From Gentiana macrophylla (Eukaryota; Streptophyta; Magnoliopsida; Gentianales; Gentianaceae), in contig CM047809.1 in NCBI GenBank assembly GCA_026214975.1, forward strand, positions 25,332,241 through 25,396,240: a stretch of 64,000 nucleotides of DNA. The letters run 5' to 3'. The notes beneath the pieces were generated by a model. That model saw only the letters and a list, made by a program, of their open reading frames with translations, was not told the DNA's origin and did no database searches. The translations under genes and the position numbers were made by a program. Of this stretch, positions 43,916-54,689 are shown piece after piece. The stretch's first letter is position 1; the number at the start of each line of letters is the position of its first letter.

Positions 43916-45846
43916 GTGAGCATAAGAAGGAAAATCCTTCTTTTAGTCAAAAAAATTGCAAGGATGGGTTCAACAAAAGTTTGATGTTTCCATTAGTCAA
44001 TCAACAGTATCAAACACTCTCAAAAGGCCAGCAAACTATTTGTCAAATGATATGAAAAATAGTAATGTCAAAAGGCACAAATCACAAAATATCTGAGCTA
44101 GAGAATGTTTTGTGCAGTGGTTTCTTCAATGGCAAGAGAAGGTTAATATATGCAGGAAATGATCCAGGCCAAAGCAAAGAGTTCTACGCAAAAAATGCAC
44201 GGTGAAATTGATCCAAACTTTAACTTCTCTACTAGTTAGGTAGAAACGTTTTAAGGCAAGATTTGGAATCGAGATCTTACCGACGATTTGGTGAAAGTGG
44301 TTCAGTTGTAATGGAGAACATTGAAAATGCTTTACCTCAAATACGAGCTAAACTAGACCAATTTCAGTTGAAGGATATCTACAATATGGATGAAACTGGA
44401 TTATTTTTTCGATTGGATGCCGACCATTCTCTTGCTACAAAGCAATTAGAAGGACGAAAGAAAGACAAAGAAAGAATTGTTGTTGCTATTTGTTGCAATG
44501 GTGATGGTTCTGACAATGTACTGTACCTTTTTGTTTTTTAATATTTTAGGGTTAAATAAAATTTCCTATCCTTATTCAATTCTAACAATTATTTCCATCT
44601 CTATTGATAAGATACCTCTTTGGGTTATTGGCAAATATACAAATCCAAGATGTTTCAAAATGTGAACACGAACAATCTTGATTGTGTGTATCGATCTAAC
44701 AGAAAAGCTTGGATGGCTGGCTTGCTTTTTCAAGAATTTGTTGGTTGGTTTAACAAGAGAATGAATGGCATAAAAGTTCTCTTGATAGTAGACAATTGTC
44801 GAGGTCATCAAAGGTTATTGAATGATTGCAAAATGTAGAATTATTTTTGCCTCCAAATACAACATCAAAGATTCAACCATGTGTTTTGGGATAATTCGGT
44901 CTCTTAAACTTCATTATCGACGTCTAGCATCTTGGAGGTTTTGAGCTTAAATCGAGAGAAAATTCATGTTTTGAATGCTATGAATTTTGTCAATGCGACT
45001 TGGAAATTTGATGTGAAAACAACAACGATTGCAAATTGTTTTCAACATTGCAAGATTCGATCATAGGAAAATTTTGTTCTTGAACCTAAGTTTGCCAAGA
45101 TGAAGAGATCCTACAATAAGTCATTTCTCGTTTAGGCTATAGAAATGTTATGGAGGTAGAACATCTTTTGAACTATCTAGTGAGAATGATCTTTGTGATG
45201 GAATCACCTACAAATGATGAAATTATTCAAGGCGTGATGAATAATCGTCTAATGATGATGTGAATGATCTGATCCGGACGATAGTTTGGTTTTACCCAAT
45301 GTTTCATCGAAAGAAGCCTTTCAAGCAACTATCACCTTACAGAACTACTTGCTACAACATGAACAAAATATTCCTGAAGTTGTGTATACTCTACAAAAAG
45401 TTAAAGATGAGGTCGAATTTGGTTTAGCCACTAAGAAGAAACAAGTTACTCTAGATGCATATTTTCAGAAAATATGAAGTGGAATGTGAAATTTCAAAAG
45501 TATGTAAGTTTAATATATAAATTTCTAACTGGAATTATGCATTTCTTATTTTATATTTTTATTAGGCTTTACTGTATTCAATTTCTTTTTATTATTTAAT
45601 GAATTTAGCGAAATTATTACTTTAGTACACATGCCCAAGTCGGGACCAGAATAAATTATTATCTTAATGAGGATATTACTTTATCGAATATTTATTTATC
45701 GAGTGAACTGTATATAGGCCAATCACTATTCACTAGTACAGTATTATCAAATGTTTTATTGTTTCTAGTCATGTACCAACTACCCCTTAATAAATAAAAT
45801 AAATGTTCCATTAAAGATAAAGCGTGACAGGTAGCTAGTTAGTCCT

Positions 45847-46220
45847 TGATCGAGCTTAAGATGAAAATCTTTGAAAACTATCACGGGCCTTCTTGCTCTG
45901 AGATCAAAAGATAGAGTAGCTATTATTGTGGGTGAACTTACATAAAGCGCCTCGTATCCAAATATATATATTTGGAATCAAGTCAACCGTAGTTCATGCG
46001 GTTATCTTTTTAAGTGGAGTTAGTGGGTAGTTATGTATTATCACCACGTGCACGACTGGTCGTCTTGACCAGGGACTGACTGAGTAAATCTTGACCGGGG
46101 ACTGACTGATGTTTAGCTCATATCCTGGTCCTAGTCTTTTATGCGCTTGGGGACCTGCCTGGTCATCTAATTTATCCATGAGATCTGGCATGCACGCGAG
46201 AGATATTCGAGTCAACCTCA
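45847..46220 (-). repeat. 3' LTR (element sense) of the Tat-like element
   Basis: 374 bp. Shorter than its partner because a block around 46050 (about 75 bp, containing a GACCAGGGACTG repeat) is missing. Confidence 0.85.
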
Positions 46221-46439
46221 ACCAAAGCCCCAGATCTTAATCGATGATATCTTATTTTACAAGCGGATTAAGATCTGAAGTTTAAAAATTCTTTACGTGT
46301 ACTATGTAGGTGGTGTAACCACCGTTGCCTCGGTTATCTCAAAAGCCACCATAATTACCTGTTGTAATCTTTTCAAGCGACGCCTAGTCGAAACATCATA
46401 CCTTTTGACTAAAGGCTATTAAATGATCAGGTCCGAGAC

Positions 46440-47490
46440 CTGTTGAACTTTAAAACACGACCGAGTGCGAGTTTTCACATAAACAAATCATTCTCTCTGT
46501 AAGAGTTTAATGACCAGTCACGAGACACATTGGATTTAAGACGACTGAAGTCTTGAATTGGTCTAAGTTTTGAGACTTAACAAATCATTCTATTTGTAAG
46601 AATTTAATGATCAGGTCTGTGACCTGTTGAATTTAAGACATGCCTGAAGTCTTAAATTGGTCTGATGTTTCAGACTTGATAAAGTTTTCTCTTTTTGTAA
46701 GAGTTAATGACCTAACCGGAGGTCTGTTGCATTAAGACGACTGAGGTCTTAAACCGATCGATGTTTGAGACTTGATAAAATTTTCTCTTTTGTAAGAGTT
46801 AACGACGACCTAAGATGCATTGCATTTAAGACGACTGAGGTCTTAAACGATCCGATGTTTCATACTTGATAAAGTTTTCTCTTTTTGTAAGAGTTAATGA
46901 CCTGACCTGAGGTCTGTTGCATTTAAGACCTGACCAGAGGTCTTAAACCGGTCTGATGTTTCAGTCTTGATACGTTTTTCTCTTTTTGTAAGAGTTAACG
47001 ACCTGACCTAAGGTCTGTTGCATTTAAGACCTGACCTGAGGTCTTAAACTAGTCTGATGTTTCAGACTTGATAAAGTTTTCTCTTTTTTTAAGAGTTAAT
47101 GACGACACAGTGCTTTGCATTTAAGACGACTGAGGTCTTAAACTGGTATGATGTTTCAGACTTGATAAAGTTTCTCTTTTTGTAAAAGTTATTGACCTGA
47201 CCTGAGGTCTGTTGCATTTAAGACCTGACCCGAGGTCTTAAACCGGTCTGATGTTTCAGACTTGATAAAGTTTTCTCTTTTGTAGAGTTAACGACGACTG
47301 AAGTCTGTTGCATTTAAGACGACTGAGGTCTTAAACGATCTGATGTTTGAGACTTGATAAAGTTTTCTCTTTTTGTAAAGTTAATGACGACACGAGTCTG
47401 TTGCATTTAAGACGACTGAGGTCTTGAACGGTATGTTGTTTGAGACTTGATAAAGTTTTCTCTTTTGTAAGAGTTAATGATACAATTGAG
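46440..47490. repeat. ~98-bp tandem array inside the Tat-like element
   Basis: About ten head-to-tail units, each with GTAAGAGTTAATGAC, GCATTTAAGAC, GAGGTCTTAAAC, GATGTTTCAGACTTGATAAA and TTTTCTCTTTTTG. Two unit types occur, with GACCTGACCTGAG or with the shorter GACGACTGAG, in an irregular alternation. The arrays end abruptly at 47490. Tandem arrays between coding sequence and the 3' LTR are a known habit of Tat-lineage elements. Confidence 0.93.
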
Positions 47491-47539
47491 TAATATTACA
47501 TATACACCATTTGCATTTAATCACAACATAAACCGTTCA

Positions 47540-48740
47540 ACATAATATCACGGTGGATGGAAAACTTGAGAAATAACAAAGCGATAAATACTTGCCTTAA
47601 ACAATTTTTGTTTTATTTTTGTTTTAGATTAAGCGTGTTCCGGCTCACGCAACTTTTTGCGCTTACTAGAATCGATCTTTACTCATGGAATCCACTTTGT
47701 TTGCTTATCCTTACGATCGATCCTCCAGTGATCCCTTTTCTACAACTCACGCTTAGCGCGGTTGGCTTCTTCACCTTGCGATACTTAAAGCGATTGCTAA
47801 ACACTCCTCCATGGTTGCAGGATTTTTCCCATTTAACTTAGCATGTAACCTCCCTTCCCGTAGTCACTGCTGCTTTCTGACGAAGCTATTAAGCGATCAC
47901 CCATATCGGCCACAGGTTGATTACGTATTGAATCTTTTAATAAACTGCAAAACGGTTTCATCAGATTTCTACTTAATAGTGAGCAAATGAGTGTTGTTCC
48001 ATTGAAAGGGTCTTGCAGCAATGAACATACTCATAAATTTTTTGGTTAAAATAGCAAAAGCTGGTTATAGATCATTTGGTAAATTGTTGAACCAATCTCT
48101 AGCCTTTCCAAATAAAGTCTTTGAGAGCACTTACATTTCATCTCGTGCGGAGCATTGTACAAGTGCATATGCGCTATGTATTGATGCATATGATCATAAG
48201 GGTCCTTTGTACCATCGTATGAATTGATTTTGGTATCTTAAATCCTGCAGGACAAGGATAGACATCAATATACTCTGCAAAGGTGAGGCCAAATTGAATT
48301 CGTCCTCTTCATCCTCCAACATGGCCTCTAACTCATCCTAGTTTGCCTCATTAAGCTTGGCGAGCTCTACTCTTGATAATTCGACAATTGGATTCGACCA
48401 CATCTTTATAACCGTCTTTTTCTTTTACTGGTGGGGATGGTCCTTCTAATGCAGGCAGTTCATTTTCCTCAGGATTTCTTGCAATTTCTTTTCCTTTTCT
48501 CACACTTTCGAAAAGAGCACGGAATTCGGCGGCCCCATCGCTTTAAAAGCATCCACTAGGACACACCCTGGCGGATCTTGAGCATCGATTGATTTTCGGT
48601 TGTTTTTCGGGATCGTATTCATGATGAACCTCCTGCAAATTCTTCAAATTCTGGGTTGTACTTGCTAGATCCTTTTCCTGTTGATTTTTCTTAGGTGGCA
48701 TATTTAACTACTCTGCAAATCTGCTACTAGAAACAAGAAA
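47540..48740 (-). pseudogene. Tat-like gag
   Basis: On the minus strand, EYIDVYPCPAGFKIPK is followed in another frame by SYDGTKDPYDHMH (about 48190-48270), the conserved (F/Y)DGTxDPxDH motif of Tat/Ogre-type Gag. HMHLYNAPHEMKCK, a KARDWFNN-equivalent and NLMKPFCSLLKDSIRNQPV follow at 47833-48190, with DMGDRLIASSES further on. An acidic DEEDEF segment precedes it near 48290-48340. Multiple frameshifts. Gag would package element RNA. No pol follows; instead the tandem array begins about 50 bp after the coding ends. Confidence 0.75.
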
Positions 48741-48743
48741 AAT

Positions 48744-48761
48744 GCCCTCCTTCTAGCGCCA
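48744..48761 (-). promoter_or_regulatory. Primer-binding site of the Tat-like element
   Basis: TGGCGCTAGAAGGAGGGC on the element strand, one base from the LTR end. It establishes minus orientation. Confidence 0.8.
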
Positions 48762-48762
48762 A

Positions 48763-49210
48763 TGATCGAGCTTAAGATGAAAATCTTTGAAAAACTATAT
48801 GGGCCTTCTTGCTCTAGGATCAAAAGATAGAGTAGCTATTATTGTGGGCTGAACTTACATAAAGCTGCCTACGTATCCAAATATATATATTTGGAATCAA
48901 GTTCAACCGTAGTTCATGCGGTTATCTTTTTAAGTGGAGTTAGTGGGTAGTTATGTATTATCATCACGTCTCACGTCATAATTAACCGCTCCACTATGTA
49001 CATCTGGATCTTGATCTATTCTCTCTGACCAGGGACTGCTTGGTGCGTCGACGATAAATAGGGACTGACACAGTCGTCTTGACCAGGGACTGACTGATGT
49101 TTAGCTCATATCACGGTCTGAGTCTTTTATGCGCTTGGAGGACACCTTACCTGTCATCTAATTTATCCATGAGATCTGCGCGCCACGTGGAGATATTCGG
49201 GTCAACTTCA
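48763..49210 (-). repeat. 5' LTR (element sense) of the Tat-like element
   Basis: 448 bp, fuller copy of the LTR. It contains two or three imperfect GACCAGGGACTGACT units, one of which is deleted in the partner. Confidence 0.85.
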
Positions 49211-49339
49211 ATCGATCCTCATCTATATTATGGAGTTTGACATTATGGTATGGTTTGTATTGTCCTCAATAAATGAGCATGAAAAAGCGGTTAAACCACA
49301 AACCGTAAGGGCCCCTTGTCCCGATCCCATATCACTACT

Positions 49340-49830
49340 ACAATTACACTCTTTTGGGATGACAAAATGTAGTCCCTAATAATCAAAAAGTCGTCCCGTT
49401 TTTACGTTTAGGGGCGACATGTAAATCCACAATGTGTCGTCTCTAAAGGTTCGTCTCAAAAAATAGGAGGATTTTTTTGGGGCGACATGTACTTCCCAAA
49501 GATCCATCATTGGCGTGGCAAATTTTTATTCAACGCTAACGTGGCGTGCATTTTTGGGATGACATGTAGTCACTAATGTAAAAATCCAAAATTAATTTAT
49601 ATTATTTCACAAAAACAAATTAAATATTTTAATTTTTATTAGGAACGACATTGTAGTCCCTAAAAACTTTACAATAAATTTAATTTAATTTCCGAAAATG
49701 AACTATTAAAAAAAAATTAAATTAGGGACGACAAATGTAGTCCTAATGATCGGCTATAATTTTACAGGAAATTAGGGACGACAAATGTAAATCCTGTTTT
49801 TTTTTAGGCGACATTTGTTTTTGCATGCCC
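49340..49830. repeat. Left subterminal repeat region of the CACTA element
   Basis: At least seven copies of a short motif with core GGGACGACA or its complement, spaced 30-90 bp, such as GGGGCGACATGTA and GGGACGACAAATGTAG. In CACTA elements such motifs bind the TNPA-type protein. Confidence 0.75.
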
Positions 49831-50428
49831 TCGCATGCGAAAAATCAAACATAACATTAACATGAATAAAAATCATCCAAATGAACCAAAACTACTAGCT
49901 AGGGATGAATAAACATAATAATAATATGAAAATCGTAAATTCCATCGTAACGTCACGGTTAACCAACAAAATATTTAAAACAAAGTTATAAGTTATGTTT
50001 GTGATCCATCGTGTGTACCATCATACGATCCTCATCACCATCCTCATCACCATCATCATCATCATCTATGCCAAAGCGTTGTATTATTTGTTTTGTTGTA
50101 GTGGGCGAAGAAGAAGTCTAGCATAGTCTTTTGTTTCATTTTGGCTTTTTCAACTTTGCCAACTCCTTCTTGATCCATCTACTTGACATCACGGTATGAT
50201 GAAGTGGCACAGCTGGATGAGGATGGTATGGGCGATCCTGATGCTCGTGAAATGGCCATCCGAGGCCAGCGTCCAATATAGTAGTCGCGCTTTGTCTCCC
50301 AGCGCACTACTAAAAATCAAATCTTCTTCATCTTGAGTCGACTTTCTTGAGGTCTGGAGGCGATGATGGGCGATAATACTCAACATTCTCTACATTTATA
50401 CCACAAATAATAAAAGTATGTCAAAAGC

Positions 50429-50434
<6 letters not shown>

Positions 50435-50497
<63 letters not shown>
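50435..50497. repeat. (TA)n microsatellite
   Basis: About 31 uninterrupted TA units, probably within an intron of the CACTA gene. Confidence 0.97.
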
Positions 50498-50504
<7 letters not shown>

Positions 50505-51195
50505 CACTTATATGTATAGCTTGTGTATGTATGTATATATATATATAGAAAAAAATATCGATCACTTACATGGTCATCTTGAAAGAGCATCAACACATGA
50601 CCCATCCGCGTGTCGACGCACTTCCGCCCATAGATCTATGGGATCACGCTCAATGACATTCTACTTCGATAACCGTATCATTCTTTCAAATAAGAATACA
50701 TATTATTAGTTATTAAAATTAAAATATAAAAAATATAAAGATATAAATGTTATTAGTTATCAAAGTATTTTTGTTTTAGGTGTGTTCGTTACTTACATCT
50801 TGTATGCCTTGATACTTGGCGTTGGTCGATAGTCTTTCGCCCGTGTGTGCCTTTCTTGTTTCCACGAGCATTTTGGGTATTCATACGATTTCTCTATTTA
50901 AAAGGAAGAACAAAAGTCATATACACAAGATAGATAATTTATATGAACCTATCGATTATTGATTTACACAGAAACTTCGGGTGAATAGAAATAATCTAAA
51001 TACTTGTCCCAATCCTCATCCAATAGGACATCTCGATGTAAGTGGGCAAAACACTTCCTTGTCCCCATGATCTCGTTCCCATTCTTTTACATGCGTGCTT
51101 AACCTTCCTTTCCATCTTTTGTACAAAACGCCGGCGTTCTCAAGCACGGCGTGCCGATGTTCGAGTTCAATATTATCAAAATGTGCTGAAAAACA

Positions 51196-51205
51196 ATATA
51201 TATAT

Positions 51206-51261
<56 letters not shown>
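51196..51261. repeat. (TA)n microsatellite, interrupted
   Basis: About 33 TA units with one AAA interruption near 51219, also between coding blocks of the CACTA gene. Confidence 0.96.
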
Positions 51262-51264
<3 letters not shown>

Positions 51265-52110
51265 CAACTTAAAAGTGTTAATTATAAAAATCGCACCCTC
51301 AAATCTCCTCGAAGAGTAAATTCTTGATTGTTCATCAACATCCCGCCAAGTTGGAAAATAAGGTCTAATATGGCATCTTATTGCCTTTCTAAAGCGGATG
51401 ATAGTTTTCCGTGGTATTTTCCAACATCATTCCGCATTTTAGGAAATCGTGGATGCCATACTATTGGGAGTTTGTTTACCCCTGTTTCTTTTTTTTTCTT
51501 TCTCAAGGAAAGCCCTTGGCGATGCCGCGTTGCCCTCTCTTCTTACGGCTTTCCAAGGCCTCAATTCGACATCATCAACGATGAATTGGTCAAGATACTC
51601 ATCTGCAATAAAATGTGAATAGAATGAAAAAATGTACAACGGTAATTATAAAATTTGAATAGAATGAAAAAAAAGATTATTACATCTTTGTTCTCACAAT
51701 CAATTTGGTATCTATTCGGATTTTGATGTGGTGGGCGAACCACCGGCGGACCCAAAGCTAAGCCATGTAAATAACTTTTGAATAAAACAATCGGGGTTAG
51801 GCCTAGTGTTTACATATCCAAATATTACAAAGCAGTGTTTAGTTGTGAATAAAAAATACAATAGACAACATTCATTAAAAAAATGAATAGTTTGATAGGT
51901 TTACATATCCAAATCTTAAACTAACAAGCGGTGTTTAGATTTGCAAATAAAAATACAAGAGACAACATTCATTAAAAAATGACTAGTTTTGATAGGTTTA
52001 CATATCCAAATAAGTAAACTAAACAAGCAGTGTTTCATTACAAATAAGTTATTCAAGAGACAACATTCATCACAAAAATGACTCGTTTGATAGGTTTACA
52101 TAGCTTCAAA

Positions 52111-52545
52111 TCATTCACCATCATTTGGTGTGTTCGGGTCGTATGTCACGTCATCATCGATGTCGTTATCAACATCTTCATCATCTGACGAAGCATATTT
52201 GTCAGCATCGATGTTGTTATCAACATCATCATCGTAATTGTCATCATGTTCATGCGATTCTATCTCATTTGCATATTCTTTGAAAGCTGTCAACCCTTTT
52301 GCAAACTTAGGTTTTACTCTATCGATATATAGTCATGACTTGTCCATCTAAAAATTGCACCATGCACAAGGTTTATCAACGCCTTTATGAAACACAGGGT
52401 CAAGGTCAGCGCTCATAATAACTAATCGATGGTCTTTGATCACAAAGACCACCCACTTCTCCATTTTCCATTTGGGTAGGAACAACACCACTTTGAGGAC
52501 CTTTTGTATGTTATGCTTATCAATAAGCACATACTTGTAAACCAT
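52111..52545 (-). pseudogene. Unidentified coding blocks upstream in the CACTA gene region
   Basis: Two adjacent minus-strand frames: 52348-52545 (MVYKYVLIDKHNIQKV, then KWKMEKWVVFVIKD and CAWCNF) and 52111-52293, which is extremely Asp-rich (YDDDVDNNIDADKYASSDDE). They lie in the same orientation as the Ptta-type blocks and may be part of the same or another transposon gene. No family is recognised with confidence. The Asp-rich part could be a low-complexity linker. Confidence 0.4.
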
Positions 52546-52559
52546 TTCAATCCCAAATC

Positions 52560-52850
52560 AAATAACTAGCCTAAACTCCGATTTCTACACTAAAATCATC
52601 AACACATTAACCTTAATTTTCAACACAGTTTGTAAACCATTTCAATCCAAAATCAACAAACTATAAACCAAACTCCGGTTTCTAGCCTAAAATAACAATT
52701 CATTTTAATCCAAAATCAACAAACTATAACCCAAACTCCTGTTTCTAGCCTAAAATAACAATCAATTTCAATCCAAAATCAACGAACAATAACCCAAACT
52801 CCGGTTTCTAGCCTAAATCATCAAACATTTCAAGCAAAAATCACCAAACT
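52560..52850. repeat. ~60-bp minisatellite
   Basis: Four to five imperfect copies containing CCAAACTCCGGTTTCTAGCC and AATCCAAAATCAACAAACT. Located in the interior of the CACTA element. Confidence 0.85.
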
Positions 52851-54680
52851 ATACCATATATATAAATTGAAATTTCACCATATTTTTTGTATTTTCAAAG
52901 AAAATTAGTTTCATTAGTATACAAGATTTCATTAAGGCACAAGAAAAAGTTAGTCTCATTTTTAGGCACAAGGTCATGTCTAGTTTCATACGTTTTAAGT
53001 GTTAATAGACAATTTAAATACAAGCTATCAACTATAAGGCAAAGTATTGCATAGATTCTACATGTGCAGGAAAGCGAGATTTTACGTAGATCTCGTAACT
53101 CACGGGGTTTGCAATAGATCCCTAACTATTGAGATTTGCGTTAGCACCTCTAACTACTGTGACCTCAAGCAATTTCTTTGTTTGCTAAGCCGAGTAACTA
53201 CAACACCTTCTTGAGCGTAAAAAGTGCGACAAAGTAAGTGGACCTCCCAAAAAAATAAGTTAGGTAAGTATAGCCTTTTGAGTATCATATGTCAATCAAA
53301 CAAAGGTGGCGAGGAATCTAAAGTGAAACTAAGCTAAGATAAAGTAGATGCACTTGAGATTCCAAAGGTGAAACTAAGCTAAGATAAAGTGATACCAAAA
53401 TGATGATCATAAATCCCGTAGTCTTATGATTGACTACATTGTTGTTCCACCTCAAAGCATGTAAGCCTCTAGACATTATTAACTTAAAACAACAAGTAAA
53501 ATACATAAATCATTCATAAACAGTATCCAAACGGACAGCACCTCCTCTAAAGGTGGACATATACAAACTATAGCTACAAGCTAGATAGTCCATGTTTGCC
53601 TCAAACTCCATATCATAAACTTAAGACTATCAAGTAAAAGACATTAACTAAGTCCAACATTAGACAACCTGTCAACCCATCAAGTATCTACTAAACACAT
53701 ATTATAAACATTTCTACAATCATATGCATCAAATTCACATCATAAACCAAAATATATGGTTTCCAAGCCCTTTTATGAAAAACAAGAAGCGAAGGCAATG
53801 AGAACCATAATGAATGAACAATGTGGATTATGTGGGTCAAGAATCAACTTTCCAAAAGTCATTCGTGAGGATGGACATTTTCAAAGTCAATTAAAAACCA
53901 TATAATCAACGTCATGAAAAGTTGGTTGTGTGTGGTGCCGTGATAGGGTAAGTGTAAATAAATTCTCCCAATCTATACAATGTTGCAAGCGAGAATGAAA
54001 AGAGACAAGCGTAAGCAAACATTTCAGTGAAAACCGAGATCCCCATCATCAATTGTTCATATGAAAGTTGATAAATTACCATCTAACCTAAAAGCTTTGC
54101 CAGGAGAAAATTCCACTTCTCTATTCATACACTTTTAAGACACTTAAAGAACAAAGCCAATGGCTATACATTGAAAAAAAAATCAGTGGAGGTGCGGCCG
54201 TGGAGGTGCGTCTATACATTGCAAAATAAAAAAGTTTACAAATTGAAAATGCTTTGGAGTTACACGGAATCGAGTGGAGGTCTTTGTTGAAATGAGTGGA
54301 GTGGGGCGGTTGAAGTAGGTGGAGGCTGCGGCCGGTGAGTGGAGGTGCGGTGTGGTTGAGGCCGGTGGTGGAGTAGAGTGCGTCATGGTTGAAGCAAGTG
54401 TTGGTGGAGGCGAGGGTGTTTAATTTAAGAGTGGGGAAGAAGAGAGAGAGAGGAGGATCGGAGGAGAGGAGGAGATCGAGGGAGGAGCGGCTTGCAATTG
54501 TTTAAAGTCGAATGAAGAAGAAGAAGAAGAGACTGATTTAATTTAGGTCGAAAGCTTTAAAGGGGACGACATGTCTTTTAGGGCGACAATGTCGTCCCAT
54601 TAAATAATTAAATAATAATAATAAAATTTATAATAATTATATATTGATAAATTTATAATAATTTTATATTGATCAATTTA
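52851..54680. other. CACTA interior without recognised gene
   Basis: AT-rich with a short direct repeat (CCAAAGGTGAAACTAAGCTA-like, near 53310 and 53360). From 54290 to 54540 the plus strand is strongly purine-rich (GAGGAG and GAAGAA runs), which on the minus strand is a CT-rich leader of the kind found upstream of plant genes. A subterminal-type GACGACATGT motif follows at 54564. The frame at 54183-54386 is a low-complexity artefact. Confidence 0.5.
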
Positions 54681-54689
54681 TATTGATCC

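Larger units (their letters stand above)
43272..45477 (+). pseudogene. pogo/Tigger transposase, disrupted by a MITE
   Basis: The ATG at 43272 gives MASHHLKGVKKTTLTDEQRR, the start of a psq/CENP-B helix-turn-helix. A MITE (43347-43915) follows after ~75 bases. Beyond it, KKENPSFSQKNCKDGF and ISQSTVSNTLKRP complete that domain. The DDE_1 catalytic domain is at 44263-44838: DIYNMDETGLFFRLD (first Asp), GRKKDKERIVVAICCNGDG, then after a frame change WVIGKYTNPRCFK and LLIVDNCRGHQ (second Asp). In the third-Asp region (about 44870-44930) IQPC is followed by Val and a frameshift before GIIRSL-type sequence, so the expected Asp is lost. The last frame, 45286-45477, is the acidic C-terminus. Confidence 0.85.
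42942..45710 (+). mobile_element. pogo-type DNA transposon (Emigrant/Lemi1-like)
   Basis: The left end CAGTAAACTCTCGATAAAT and the inverted right end CAGTTCACTCGATAAAT form terminal inverted repeats, flanked by the dinucleotide TA on both sides (42940-42941 and 45711-45712). The left end closely resembles the CAGTAAAACCTCTATAAAT end of Arabidopsis Emigrant/Lemi1 elements, as I recall it. Inside is a CENP-B/Tigger-type transposase pseudogene. Length without the nested MITE is about 2.2 kb, normal for a full pogo element. Confidence 0.9.
45847..49210 (-). mobile_element. Tat-like non-autonomous gypsy element, gag only
   Basis: LTRs 45847-46220 and 48763-49210 share long identical stretches (for example GAAAATCTTTGAAAA and the CCAAATATATATATTTGG palindrome). 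On the element (minus) strand the LTR runs from TGAAGTTGAC to CTCGATCA and is followed by TGGCGCTAGAAGGAGGGC, a primer-binding site of the kind seen in Tat-type and large non-autonomous gypsy elements. The 2.5-kb interior has a broken gag and a tandem array but no protease, RT or integrase. A matching target duplication was not found (GTCCT left, ATCGA right). Confidence 0.8.
49990..51640 (-). pseudogene. Plant transposase (Ptta/En-Spm type) gene
   Basis: Minus-strand motifs in order from high to low coordinates: HIRPYFPTWRDVDEQ near 51330-51400, KRWKGRLSTHVKEW near 51080-51130, DKYLDYFYSPEV-like near 50960-51010 (pieced), NTQNARGNKKGTHGRKT near 50810-50890, and RDPIDLWAEVRRHADGS then CVDALSR near 50575-50640. 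These follow the order of the Ptta/En/Spm plant transposase domain, a TNPA-like accessory protein family. Two AT microsatellites (50435-50497, 51196-51261) fall between motif blocks, consistent with introns. The C-terminal part near 50040-50090 is rich in Asp. Frames do not join as written, so the gene may be broken or have introns I cannot place. Confidence 0.55.

Noticed and set aside
46440..47490. Tandem repeats as a CRISPR array
   Set aside because: Units are contiguous without unique spacers, in a plant retrotransposon.
50435..51261. AT microsatellites as promoter TATA elements
   Set aside because: Simple-sequence tracts between coding blocks; no positional evidence for promoter function.
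54183..54386. Minus-strand Thr/Pro/His-rich frame
   Set aside because: Low-complexity translation of purine-rich sequence; no domain and no homologous motif.
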